In this document: positions 23,870 to 35,101 of the stretch, in pieces
Position numbering within the stretch: position 1 is the first letter of the stretch
Layout: every line of letters starts with the position of its first letter
Origin: Russula earlei
Lineage: Eukaryota; Basidiomycota; Agaricomycetes; Russulales; Russulaceae
Direction of reading: 5' to 3'
DNA length: 64,000 nt
Assembly (NCBI GenBank): GCA_025769875.1
Contig: JAGFNK010000203.1
Span: forward strand, 21,001 to 85,000
Program-made: the position numbers and the translations under genes
The notes under the pieces: model-generated
What the model was told of the DNA's origin: nothing
What the model saw: the letters and a program-made list of their open reading frames with translations, nothing else
Databases searched by the model: none

Positions 23870-25180
23870 CGTTCACCCTGGTACCGATGCGGATATCGGG
23901 CTCACGCGCTGCATACTTAGCGATGGCCAACGACCTTCTCATGGGGCGTTCAAGTTTAGACCTGACTCCTGTGCTTGATGCCCATCATGGGTCGTATCCG
24001 AACGAGCATCGTGATCAACTCTCGGATCAGTGGTATACCGCAACATCAGGCTCCGGATCGTTTCATCTCACCCGTCGCCTGCAAGCCTGCTCGTCATGAA
24101 ACTCTAACGAATTGATGCGTTTGACCTACTCAAAGTGATCGGGAAAGATTTTTTGGGAACGATCATCCACGTTCGCAAGAAGGACACCCGGCGTATCTAC
24201 GCAGCTAATACAGCGAGTCGACCAGGTGAAGCAACTCATATCCACACCGAGAGGACCGTTTTGGCGCTGATCGATAACCCGTTTATCGTCCCACTCAAGT
24301 TCTCGTTCCAAAACTCGCACAAGTTGTACCTGGTCATTCAGTGTGTTACGTCGGGTAATCGAAATCATTACTTTCATCTCAGTAAACGGAGGGGAGCTAT
24401 TGTACCACCTACAACGCGAGGGCACATCTGATTAAAATCGAACCCGGTTCTGCGCCGCCGAACTGCTTTGCGCTTTGGAGCACTTGCATATATTTAATCG
24501 TGACCTGAAGCCAGAGAATATCACACTGGCCATATTGCCCTCTGCGATTTCGGACTCTGCAAGTTGAATATGTCGCAAACGGATAGGACAAACAGTGCCT
24601 CAGCCGGAGAATTCGAGGTTTGCTTATCTGACAACCGTGATGCAGCCTTCTGTGGGACACCTGAGTACATGACCTCTGAATTGCTTCCCTATACAATGAC
24701 CGTCGACTGGTGGACCCTTGGTGTGCTGATGTATCGGATGATGGTCAGTTACATTCCGTCCGCGCACGTTGATCCCTCATTGAACCAGCCTTCCATAGGT
24801 CTACGATGACAATGTGAACGTGATGTATCAGCGCATCCTGTCTGATCCACTACAGTTTCCCGCACACACGTCTGAGGAGGCGCGGAGCGCGCGTTGCTGC
24901 AGCGAGACCCGTCGCGGCGTCTTGTTGCCAATGGAGGGAAAGAAATTAAGCAATTTGCACGCCACATCGACTGGAGCAGGTGATAGCTGGCGAAGACTTA
25001 CGTTGATCCTACGTCATGCAGGCTGATGCAAAGAAGATCCAGCCGCCTTTCGAACCATCAGCTCTCGACGTGGCGGACTTTGATCAAGAATCCACGTTAG
25101 AAACTGCACAGGACTCAGTCGTACAGGGCCCACAATTCTCGGAGACCGTGGAGGATCAACCCCGCGGTTTTACCTAAAGT
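23870..25180 (+). pseudogene. decayed YPK-like AGC protein kinase
   Basis: Recognisable kinase subdomains appear in order but in shifting frames. There is a FDLLKVIGK start near 24119, HVRKKDTRRIYA then ASRPGEATHIHTERTVLAL, and NPFIVPLKFSFQNSHKLYLVI. HIALCDFGLCKLNM lies near 24535, and FCGTPEYMTSELL plus MTVDWWTLGVLMYRMM follow. A C-terminal stretch contains IQPPFEPSALD and a QFSETVEDQ-like AGC tail. The segment that should hold the beta-3 catalytic lysine is deleted between the RIYA and ASRPGE blocks, the glycine loop is altered, and the sequence before TGHIALCDFG lacks about ten bases. In-frame stops and frameshifts separate the blocks. This is a dead copy of the sphingolipid/TORC2-responsive YPK kinase type. 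No intact parent is in the window. Confidence 0.8.
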
Positions 25181-25919
25181 CCTAGAGACGAGCACTTCGG
25201 TAAGAGCGTCAGCGCAAGCGACTGTACCGCACTCTAGACACGCCTAGACACTATGGCTCAACCGGTTTGAGACGACCGAGTCGAAGGTGAACTACAACTC
25301 CCGGAGACTGGGGGTAGAATATTGTTCGTCGGACCGAGTTGCCCTTGACTTTTCTTTACTAGTACCCTCAGTCATTGCTGTGTTCGAAGATGTGCCAGTT
25401 GGTTGTATTGGTGCACTTGACGTTTGGCTCCTAGAAAGACCGGATCAGACCCGGTGTAGCTGAGCAGAATGGAAGTACAAACCTGTGGTTTGATGGCGTC
25501 AACAATGTTGAGACTTGGCCCAAAACTGTCCGGGCGGACCGCATAGACGACGGTACATACTGTACGGTATCTCTTTTTCTCTGATCCTCGTAGTTGATCG
25601 ATGCCGGCTACAAGTACTCGAATTGGAGACACTTAAGAGTGTCATAGTTTGTACACACAAAGCTGAAGTGAGTTCTTTGTTCTTAATAAGTTCACGGTAA
25701 AATAACTTGAACCCGAGCCACTTCTTTCATGTTGGGCGCTCATATGGGTGCACCTACACTACGCGGAGCACCCTTGACCGAATTTATCTATGAATGCCCT
25801 GACGGAACAGTGCGCGACGGATCAAAGGAATGCGAACATAAACGGAAGCCCTTCCATCAAAGCGGGAAGGGCTGGCCTGGATACACGATAGAACGATGGC
25901 ACATACCACGCTCATCACG
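25181..25919. other. intergenic region left of the transposon nest
   Basis: Short frames on both strands (for example 25372-25632 minus and 25729-25965 plus) have no recognised similarity. I see no RNA gene or repeat. Confidence 0.45.
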
Positions 25920-26142
25920 CATCAGCAAAATCACAAGAAGATTTATGCTTTTTTTGACTTTTTAGCTTTATAGGGAGTATTTCTAAAGTTGAAAGTTTGT
26001 AAAGTAGTAAGTGCTGTTCAAGCCTCCATAAAGCCAGAAAAGGTAGTAAAGTTTGTAAAGTCTGTCCCAAACCAACATTGGACAGAGGGCTCTTATCTTT
26101 AGCAGTGGCCTGATTAGATGTAAATTCGTTGATAGCCCTAAG

Positions 26143-26147
26143 GCTGG
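26143..26147. repeat. left target-site duplication of the Copia element
   Basis: GCTGG immediately left of the 3' LTR; the matching copy is at 33486-33490, immediately right of the 5' LTR. Confidence 0.85.
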
Positions 26148-27237
26148 TGGTGAGAGAAGTCCAGGGATGGGTAATGGAATGGTTGAAATCACTTGAATTT
26201 GCAGGCCCACATGAGGGCCATGTCAAGACACGTACTGCTGATCGCTAAGGACTCAGGAGCAGGTGGGCAAGGGTCAGAACAGATGGTATGTGGCATAAAC
26301 AGCGTTGAACAGGAGGATGAGCCAAACAACTAGGAGATACCAAATGGGGATTGGTATGTGTTGCAGAAGGCAGAGGCGAAGAGTAGAGGCCAGTGCAGCA
26401 AGGGGCTTTAAACAAGGCAGTCGTTAAAGAGTACCTCGAAGACAAGGGAAGGCTTTAGACTGAGTGGTCGCAGGGGAGTACCCAGGAAGATGAGAGTATC
26501 ACAAATGGACAGTCTGACAACTGCCATGCTACATTGGGGCTTATATACTGTGTACAGGGTCGATTACAAAGGGCTGGAACTATTCTAGGCTCCTTGGTAC
26601 CATCCAATAGGACTACAGGGGCATAAACTTGCTTGTGTCAGATTTCAGGCTTACTGAGCATATTACTGATCATTGTGGAGTGATGACATCTTTATGATGT
26701 CACTGTGGAGCACTTAGTGAGCCCATGAGGTCATTGTGGAGTTGCTCAGTCAGCCATGATGTCATTGGAGCTAAATGATGTCATATGAGTTGTGCAATGA
26801 GTTATAGGAGTTCATGCTGCTGTTTCAGGTCCCTGGTGGCTGAGTGGCCATGTGGCTGCCATGCAATGATTACCTGATTAGGAAATGGGTGCCTGGTCGT
26901 GTCATAGTGCCTTTGCAATAGCGATATCTTGCACCGCAGGAGGAGTAGCCCAAGAAACAGAAGTGTGTTGACGATGCAAAGTGAGAGAGGTCTCTCTTGA
27001 GTGAAATAGGACAATATATGGCCAGAATCTGGCCTTGGTTCATAACAGGCCATAGTTAAATCACAAGTACACTATGGGCTTGGTAATTGTACACCAAAGC
27101 ACATACTGTAAGTAGTTTTTTATGATTTTATGTATGACGCTGTATGAGATCATAACACATGGAATGTACATATTCATCACAGATACAAAATATATGTGAG
27201 CGTGTGAAACACATAACAAAAACATACATTTACATCA
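26148..27237 (-). repeat. Copia 3' LTR, split by a solo LTR
   Basis: 26148-26220 and 27053-27237 together give 258 bp, the same length as the other LTR. The split is caused by the 827-bp insertion at 26221-27047 plus one copy of its 5-bp target. Confidence 0.9.
26221..27047. mobile_element. 827-bp solo LTR inserted in the Copia 3' LTR
   Basis: It begins TGTCAAGACACG and ends TTCATAACA, i.e. TG...CA as in LTRs, and is flanked by GGCCA at 26216-26220 and 27048-27052, an exact 5-bp target duplication. There is no coding sequence. The length and structure fit a solo LTR left after recombination of a full element, probably of a Gypsy-type family. It shows no obvious similarity to the other LTRs in this window. 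Confidence 0.85.
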
Positions 27238-27250
27238 CACCCCCACACGT
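27238..27250 (-). promoter_or_regulatory. polypurine tract of the Copia element
   Basis: On the minus strand the bases just before the 3' LTR read GTGTGGGGGTG, the usual position and composition of the plus-strand primer of an LTR element. Confidence 0.65.
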
Positions 27251-27472
27251 GTGACATAGACCGAGGGTTTGAGTGTGGATCTTTACCTTCCATTTAGGCA
27301 AAGCCTTCGTTAAAATGTCCATGGGCATGTCCTCTGTTGGGCAGTACTTCAAGTCCACAGTTTTGGCAGCTACGACCTGACAAATGAAATGATATCATAG
27401 GTTGATGTGTTTTGTGTGCATGCGATAGTTGTTGTCTTTGGTGAGCTTCAAAGCAGGTTGATTGGTGCAATA

Positions 27473-29481
27473 TCAAATGATAGAGCTGAAGAGGGAAGAG
27501 AATAGCTCATTAATAAGCTTGTGAAGCCAGATAGCTTCCTTTGCTGCATGCATAGCTGCTACGTATTCTGCTTCAGTTGTGGAGAGTGTTACAAGTTCCT
27601 GTTTCTTCGAAGCCCAAGATATCGTACCTCTGTCAATAAGGAACATGTATCCAGAGATAGCGTGTCGATGTTCTTGGGAGGCACTGTCCGCATCTGTATA
27701 CCCAATGAGATCATGCTTCTCATTACCATAAGTTAATTCCATTTGTTTAGTGTCAATAAGATAGTGGAAAATCTGCTTTACTGCTTCCCAGTGTGCAATA
27801 CCTGGATTGTCAAGAAATTGAGAAAGTGTTGAAATGGCAAAAGCTATGTCTGGACATGTCGCAACAGCAAGATACATGAGGCTACCTATGGCTTCGTGGT
27901 AAGGCATTTTCTGCATATGGATGATCTCACCTAGTGATGAAGGTGTGTCTGCCTTTGAATATATTGCACCAGGGACCATAGGAGTACCATATGGCTTTGC
28001 ATCAGTAAATGCGAATCACACTAGGATGGTGTCAATGTATGATGATTGGGAAAGAGATATAGTTTGGGCTGCGCAATCGCAAGTGACTTTGATGCCTAGT
28101 AACCAATGTACTGGCCCCAAATCTGTCAGTGCGTAACAGGAATTGATCTTGTGTTTATACTGCTCAATCAATATTTGTGAACTGCCCGTTAAAATGCAGT
28201 TGTCAATGTGGACTGCGAGGATGAGCATGTGTTCTCCTACACATGCTATAAAGACTCCTGAATCAGCTTCAGTAACTCTGAAGCCAATGTTAACAAGGGT
28301 GCAGGTAAGCGTGTCATCCCATTGCGCCCGGCTTGTTTTAAGCCATAAAGAGATTTCTTTAATTGCTTCACGGTGTTTGAATTGTCATCATAACCTGGGG
28401 GAGACTGCATGTAGATTTCTTCATTAGCATCCAATTCTCCATTTAAGTAGGCCCCATTGAAATCAAAACTTTCAATATCCTAATCAAGGCACACAGTGAT
28501 TGCCAATATGGCACAGAAGCTGGTTAATTTAGCAACTGGAGAAAAGGTGATAAAGTAGTCCACCCTGTATATTTGCATGAAGCCTTGGGCAATGAGCTGG
28601 GCTTTGTATTTGAGTACAGTTCCATCCACCCCTTTTTTGATACAATAGACCCACTTTGAACTGATAATGTTTTTGTTGCATGGGCATGGTACAACTTCCC
28701 AGGTGCCAGCCGCTTTGAGAGTTGACAGCTCCTGATCCATTGCCTCTTTCCATTGAGGCCAATTGGAGCAGGATTGTGCTTCTGTGTATGACTTCAGAGC
28801 GCTGTCGATCTCGATAGGCACAATTACATTAGTGTCAGTAAACTCTGTGGCAACAAGGTAATGAGCATAATCTGTATTAGTGCCCTCTGCTGTACCCTCT
28901 CCTGTGGCTATTTGCCGCATAATATATGATGGTTTTGTCATGTGTTTGGATTGGTGCGTTGATTGTACAGGTTGTGTAGGTTTCTGTGCCCTCCTTTTAG
29001 GCACTGGCATGGCCACAGGAGTGTGTACTGGCATGAGCTCCTGTTCCACTTCTTCTTCTTCTTCATCATCAGTTTGAGGTGCCAACATGATTGGCATGAG
29101 AGGTGATGGCGGTAACAGAGTTGATGTTGGTGAAATGGGAGCAGGGGATGATGGTGCTGTAAGTGTTGGTGAGTGTGTGACATGCAGTGTGTCTAGCATA
29201 GTGGTGAGTATTGGAATTGTAGGTCCCACTTCAACTGCAGGGAATCTCACGTTGCGCTCAACAGAGATCTTCTTTTGTGCTGGCCAATATATGTGATGGG
29301 CGTGTGTACTGTCGGTATCATAACCAACCCATTGCACTTGTATAGCGCGGGTGTCGAGTTTGGGCTGTTTTTTAAGGTGAACCCAAACAACTTGTCCCCA
29401 CTCCAAAACATCTTTCAAGTCGGGTTTCTCACTGTATAGTTTCTCATATGGGGTTATGTTGCCAATGGCACGTGTGGACAT
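27473..29481 (-). pseudogene. Copia reverse transcriptase and RNase H region
   Basis: The reverse transcriptase domain begins in the 28480-29481 frame (SSKWVYCIKKGVDGTVLKY) and continues after frameshifts with SLYGLKQAGRN and LAVHIDNCILTG. RNase H follows with LIGYTDADSASQ, ISWASKKQELVTLSTTEAE. In the catalytic box the usual second aspartate is asparagine (HIDN), and stops separate the pieces. The enzyme is therefore inactive as encoded. A charged spacer rich in Pro, Glu and Ser connects integrase and reverse transcriptase. Confidence 0.85.
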
Positions 29482-30450
29482 GCGATAGCCAAACAGTGTG
29501 TCTAATCACTTTGCCCCACATGTTTTTGGGCAACTGGGCTTGATGCAGCATGGCACATACATGCTTGACTAGGCAGTGGTTGAGTGACTCTGCTACACCA
29601 TTATGTTGAGGCATGTCAGTGGTTGTGAGGCACCACTCCATACCCTGGCTTCTCAAGAAGTCAGTGAATTCGTTGCTGAGGAACTCACCGCCATGGTCAG
29701 ATCTGAGGCGTTTGATGTGAACACCTTGTTGTGTTTGCACCCATGCTGCAAATGCCTTGTATGCCTTGAACATTGCGCTCTTGTCACGCAGAGCCTCTAT
29801 GTTAGTCCACTGAGTATGGTTGTCAGTGAAAGTCATGTAATATTTTTGGCCACCAAGAGTCTGGACAGGGGAAGCTCCCCATAGATCTGTGTGCACCTCA
29901 TCTCCAAATGCCTGGGCCAGAGGCGCTTGCTGCTCCTTGTGGATAACCTTGTGCATGGATTTTGCATGCTCACACAAGTCACAAACAAATGGAATGGTTG
30001 GGTCATCCACCAAGTGAATGCCCATAATGGCATTGATGCAGATGAGAGTGCAGATGGTAGTTGGGGAAATGTGACCAAGTCTCCTGTGGAGTGTGAGAAG
30101 GTTTTCAGAAATTTCCAATGTGGTCGCAGCCAAATTGTGCTCAACTTTGAATAGGCTGTTTGCACCCGATGGTATCCTCCCCACAATATATCTGTCACTT
30201 CCCCATTTGATATCGCAGAAATTGCCCAAAAATTTCACTGAGTAGCGAGCCTTCAAAATTTGGCTGATGGATACAATGGTCACCCTGATATCTGGCATGT
30301 GGAGGGTGTCTCGCAATAGCACTCTGGTCAACTTCATGCCATTCGGGACATCAATCTGAAGATCTTCTTTGCCGATGGCATAGAAGGTTCACTTATCAGC
30401 AGTGATAATAGGATGAGGGGCAATTTGCTGGTAAGTGACAAATTTGTCTC
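29444..30450 (-). pseudogene. Copia integrase region
   Basis: An almost continuous frame contains the zinc-binding part (LHRRLGHISP ... CDLCEHAKSMH) and the catalytic core with DLWGASP, YYMTFTDNHT and RSDHGGEFLSNEF, then MPQHNGVAES supplying the catalytic Glu. The D,D(35)E triad looks intact here, but flanking stops break the polyprotein. Confidence 0.85.
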
Positions 30451-31440
30451 AAAAAGGCAACATATGGCACATAGCTCCGGAGTCATAGAGCTCTGTTATC
30501 TGGCCGTCAACTTTAGCTCTGAGGACCACCTCTGCAATATCAGTTTCATCTGCAAGTTCTATTGCAGCCCACGCTTTGGTCTCCACTGGCTCAGCTGAAA
30601 TGGCTGCATCCTTTGGCCCAGCATCGGATTTCTTCTGCCCACTGTCCTTCCCTTCACGCTGTCTCGGCCCTTGACCCTCCTTGCCACCTCCTTTTCCCCA
30701 ACAGTCGGACTTCATGTGCCCTTTTTTATGGCAATTGAAGCATTTGATATCGCATTTCTTCCCTTTCTTCTTTTGGGCATCAGCAGTAAAGGCCTCTTCT
30801 TGGGCCTTGGAATTGACATCTAAGGTACATTGATCAAACTCATCAGTGATCAATTTGATAATTGTGTCAGCAGTAACTGCATGTCCACCAATATAGGCAG
30901 AAGTGGCAATGGTGTTGTGTGAAGATCAATAGGAAAGGGGCAGTGATCCCATCAAGATCGTGGCATATTCATCGTCAGGTATGGTTTTTCCCATAGATCC
31001 AAGTTGCTCTTGGAGGTCAGCCACCTTCTCTAGGTGTGTCTGAACATTATCTTCTTCCCTGCAATGCATTGATTGTAGTTGCTGCTTCAGGTTGACTATT
31101 ATCATTTGGGTATGCATTTCGAATAACGCTTTGAGTGCATCCCACACTTCTTTAGCATTTGTTTTATTTCTGATTTGCATGAAGACACCATTGAGGATTG
31201 ATGCCCCTATTAGCTGTTTCACTGTGGCATTGTCCATGTCCCATCAGGCTTGCAGTGTCAAGTGGCCCATGTTGCCGATAGCGGTGTATGCTGCCGAGAC
31301 ACTGACTTCAGTAAGATGTTCTGTCAGCCCTCAAGATTGGAAAGTCCATGTCATGTGGTCACAGTAAGTGACCCAATTACTGCCATTGCTGGCTAACTTT
31401 TCAATAAGGTAGGCGTCATTCATTGCCAGCACATGGTTAT
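30451..31440 (-). pseudogene. Copia gag with zinc knuckle and protease motif
   Basis: The Gag frame contains a UBN2-like segment (NAKEVWDALKALFEMH), a CCHC knuckle CFNCHKKGHMKSDCW, and a protease-like LYDSGAMCHM. Start MFCLHNHVLAMNDAYL lies near 31453. Several stops interrupt it (for example after TWTFQS). It would encode the capsid protein of the particle in an intact relative. Confidence 0.8.
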
Positions 31441-33227
31441 GTAAGCAAAACATCCCCACTTTTTCAACAGCTTCGACGCTTGCCACATTATACCTTTTGC
31501 TATTCTAAGTCCTGAAGACTATAGATAGGATGCCTATGAAAAGGTCTCTGAGCACACTTTCTGCAATACTATCCATTTGAAGGAATAATAAGAGTGATAA
31601 TTTTGAAGTTGGAAACTTGTTTCTAAACACATTATCTATCAATTTCAATGCATTTGGGACAAGGTCATAAAATTGCATTGACACAATTTGGCCACATCAT
31701 GTGACCAAACATGTGACCTTTCCAACCAAGAGATGACAAAAAGTAGAGGATTGAAGCCCTCCCCACACTCTATACTATGGCATGGAAGTCTAAAGCCACT
31801 AGGTCTCGCATTCAGAACCTTTGCCAAGGTATCCAGGAAGGCCACTGTTGAAGAAGTTGATGATGATGATGAACCTCCAACTCTCATGTGTCATGCACAG
31901 GTCCCAGTTACTGAATCAGATCTTGAGCTCATTGACATCATAACCCAGCAGGGCAATGGGATGAAAGGAGGTCAAGAGCTGGCTGGGAGTGGGATGAAAG
32001 AAGGTCGAGGTTGACAAGGGCATGAGGTGGTGAACTGGGAAAGTATGGAAGGATGATGAGAGTGATGACACTGGATGAAAGGAAAGATGGTGGGCTAGTG
32101 GCATTGAGATGAGGGTGGCTTGAAAGGTAAATTTGATGTCTGCACTTTGCAACTGGTCAGCCAGACTGGTGACATTGTCCTTGAGAGGTGCAAGAGATGG
32201 TGGTGGAGGGAGTGGAATGGAGCGATGAGGAGTGCAGGAGTTGCTTTCATATGGATCATGTCAGTGCCAGCCAATGCCCTTCTACTCACTTGATTCTGTG
32301 GCCAGTGGGAATCCACCTTACAGCGTGTGAGACATTAACAGTGAGGGCATGAGCATGAGACAAAAGGTGAATGAGGATGGCAGGGTTTGCTTGTATGGAA
32401 GCACATGTGTGCAAGATAGGCAAGAGTAGATGTTGATGCACGAAAATGAGGTGGGAGTGGGCAGGATGTGTTGAACTGAAACCCGAACGGATCAAAGAAG
32501 GTGAAGACCTTCATACAAGGTTCAAGATCCACTCATAGATGTTACATGTTAGACAGAACTTTAACATATGCGCTTATGGCAATAGGGTTACGCACACTAC
32601 ACTATCTATCACAAGATGCAGCCTTATGCTGCATCTAGAATGTTTTCACATCATGCGTCACTGTGTGTGCAATATAGTGGACACCTGTAGTCACCTCTTT
32701 TGGACTTAGGAACAGCCCTGGGTCATAGAGGTATAAATACCATACATGTAGATGAGTATACACATTGCTCTACACCCCAATATCACTTGAGCATTAGCAC
32801 AACCTCTAAGGTGGGTTGCTTGGCCTGTTAGCTGCGCTCTATGCTGCACAACAGGATGTGATGCAGAGCAAGAGACAATGATGGTACGCTTGAGCAAAGT
32901 GATGGTGTGGCAGTGTGTGGAGTGAAAGCGAGTAGGGTAACAGCAGTGTGGACAGGCAAGACAGCTGTGGGTAGGGAGCAGCAGAGCATGCAAGCAAAGC
33001 AGAACAGACAGAGAGCCATACAAGTCACCTTACCACCACCTGTATTTTGCCAATATTTTTTTCATTGAATATTTGGCCAGTCTTGGCGCTTAGTAAGTGG
33101 CTTATGTAAAGGTGCTGGCAATGAATGACGCCTACCTTAGGGACTTTGAGGTTGTCCATTGTATTTGTTACAAGTGAATGAATGGAAGTTTTAGTTTGGT
33201 TAATGGCAACAAGCAGGGCCCATGACC
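31441..33227 (-). other. Copia leader/insert region without coding capacity
   Basis: About 1.8 kb between gag and the 5' LTR, longer than a normal Copia leader. No transposon protein motifs are seen. A 27-bp segment at 33112-33138 is the exact reverse complement of 31406-31432 (the gag start). Short stretches such as 31960-32010 resemble sequence at 57905-57975, so part of this may be a separate repeat inserted here. Confidence 0.45.
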
Positions 33228-33485
33228 TGGTGAGAGAAGTCCAGGGACGGGTAATGGAATGGTTGAAATCACTTGAATTTGCAGGCCCACACAAGGGCCA
33301 TAGTTAAATCACAAGTACGCTACAGGCTTGGTAATTGTACACCAAAGCACACACTGTAAGTAGTTTTTTATGATTTTATGTATGACATCATATGAGATCA
33401 TAACATGTGGAACGTACATATTCATCATGGATACAAAATATATGTGAGCACATGAAACACATAACAAAAACATACATTTACATCA
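33228..33485 (-). repeat. Copia 5' LTR (258 bp)
   Basis: On the minus strand it starts TGATGTAAATG and ends TTCTCTCACCA. It matches the two halves of the left LTR along its whole length and is followed on the right by the GCTGG target copy. Confidence 0.92.
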
Positions 33486-33656
33486 GCTGGCTGATGTGAC
33501 TTTCTGACTTTTGTAAACTTCAAAGAACTTATGCTGCTTTCTCAACTTTCTTGGCTATATAGTTGATATTTGGGTCACAACTTTCTAGAATTAGGGTCAG
33601 TCCAAGCAACCATTGACTTTTCAACTTTAAAGACTTTCTGTGTTTTTCCTGATGAA

Positions 33657-33823
33657 CGTGTGCGGCCGAAGGCACCGAGGGCTGGTTCGACATCTATGAG
33701 GCCGACGACGAAGGCGAGAAAGTTCGCCACTTCTATTGGGATTGCTCCTGGGTAAGGAAAACCAACGACTGGAGGGTTACCGGTCCTGAACACTTCCTTT
33801 GGAGATTGGAGGCATTGACATGA
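33657..33823 (+). pseudogene. aegerolysin-family fragment
   Basis: About 55 codons match the central to C-terminal part of aegerolysins, small beta-sandwich proteins of mushrooms that bind membrane lipids and can act with a partner in pore formation. The conserved aromatic- and Trp-rich core typical of the family is present in one frame and ends at a stop at 33821-33823. The N-terminal portion is absent: recognisable homology starts two to three bases after the end of the transposon-like repeat at 33654, and no matching 5' exon is seen left of 25920. I treat it as a truncated, non-functional remnant. A short intron and a missing last exon cannot be excluded at the 3' end. Confidence 0.7.
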
Positions 33824-35101
33824 AAGGACAGACTCGCATAAGACTTGAACAGAGCGTAACGCAAAGTGGATCGTCGAAGATCGCGAGGCAAACCGGGACA
33901 GCGGCGCCCTGGGAAACATACATCACTGTCGACTTGGTCAGGAAGGGCACTTAATCTTCTTGAATACGTCTCGTTCAATGGATGTTCTGTAACCGGCACC
34001 CAGGATAGTGGCAGGAGATGGCCAACTGGGGTAAGCAAGGAGAACCGGCTCGTGGTGGATATTTTCTTGGACTTTCCCGTTTCCAATACCTTCCATTGTC
34101 AGTGTTGTCGTCGAGTAGCTCTCGAATTCTAGAGAGGTGTGAATGCGTTGCTTGCATCCCTGGGAAGCAAGCGGAATATTTTGTCTGTTTTTTTTTTGGT
34201 TTTATAAAAAAAATATCTTTTTGTTTATGCATTTGTATGACCACACAACACCATTCCTGCCCGTCCCGTAATATGGATAAAAGGTCGAAAGGTGTCGACT
34301 TGCTTTGCCCGTGCACGCGATCGCACGTACGATCCCTCTAACACCTGCAATGCGCTTTTCCACCGTTTATAAACGCCCACATCCAACCCCGAGACTCCTC
34401 GAAAAAAAGTGTGCGCTTTGAAGTCCCGGAGTTGTCGCATCCGCAAACCTCTGACGTGCGTACCTGCCAAAACAACTTCGCGAACGTGTGGTAATTCTGC
34501 CGCATACGCTTCGGACTACAAACAGGACAAGCTCGACGCGGTGGCGTAGCCTTCCTTCCTCGTGCTGGGTACGGGTAAGGGGTCAATCTCCTGACAGTTG
34601 CAGGCAGTTGGACTCGAACCAGTCTGGCGGAAGCTTATAGCAATAGACGGGCAGTTCTCCCGGGAGTTGTTGGTCGGCTGATAAAAGTCTCTGATCAGGC
34701 CTCAAGTAGGTAAGCGGATTGTCACGGAAACGACACGATATTCCTTATGCGCGACAGCACGCATGCTAATGTGATACAAAATATCCGGTGCTAAAAGAAA
34801 CACCGGGTCCACGATGTTTCTCCTAGTTCCGGCACTGAATAACGGAGACAAGAGGCGTAGTGGCCAAAACCTCATAGAGCCGACAACGCCAACTCAAATT
34901 AGCCTTAGCACAAACTGGCGGTTGGCTACGCGGGTATAGAACGCAGCTTTCAAACGGTGTGGCCATGAAATCGGTGCAATGACGGTTTCACCGACGACCC
35001 GACGTATGGTGTTGTGAAAGCCCCATGAGGAAATAGCTGACTCAAAGGGCAGTGACAGGAATATAGAAATTCCTGTATGATAAGCGATAGGAAGAGGTCG
35101 T
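33824..35101. other. intergenic region
   Basis: No gene could be supported. Short frames on both strands lack family signatures. A GGTTCGAGTCC-like string near 34598-34615 (minus) recalls a tRNA T-arm but has no tRNA around it. Confidence 0.5.

Larger units (their letters stand above)
26148..33485 (-). mobile_element. Ty1/Copia LTR retrotransposon, degenerate
   Basis: The element is bounded by two 258-bp LTRs beginning TGATGTAAAT and ending CTCTCACCA on the minus strand: 33228-33485 (5' LTR) and 26148-27237 (3' LTR, interrupted by an 832-bp insertion including the duplicated target). The 5-bp flanks GCTGG at 26143-26147 and 33486-33490 are an exact target-site duplication. Gag, protease, integrase, reverse transcriptase and RNase H are present in the Copia order but interrupted by stops and frameshifts. 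A purine-rich tract adjoins the 3' LTR. The two LTRs differ at roughly a dozen positions, so the insertion is not recent. Confidence 0.93.
25920..33654. mobile_element. inverted-repeat DNA element split by a Copia insertion
   Basis: The left end at 25920 (CATCAGCAAAATCACAAGAAG) and the reverse complement of the right end at 33654 agree at 17 of 21 positions. The right terminus shares CATCAGGAAAAAC with the small element at 60-171. Removing the Copia insertion leaves about 390 bp of AT-rich DNA in two parts, 25920-26147 and 33491-33654, without coding capacity, as expected for a non-autonomous DNA element. No clear target duplication was seen outside the ends, so the call rests on the terminal match and the family link. 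Confidence 0.45.

Noticed and set aside
34598..34620. tRNA-like T-arm string on the minus strand
   Set aside because: The stem does not pair and no anticodon or acceptor arm is found around it.
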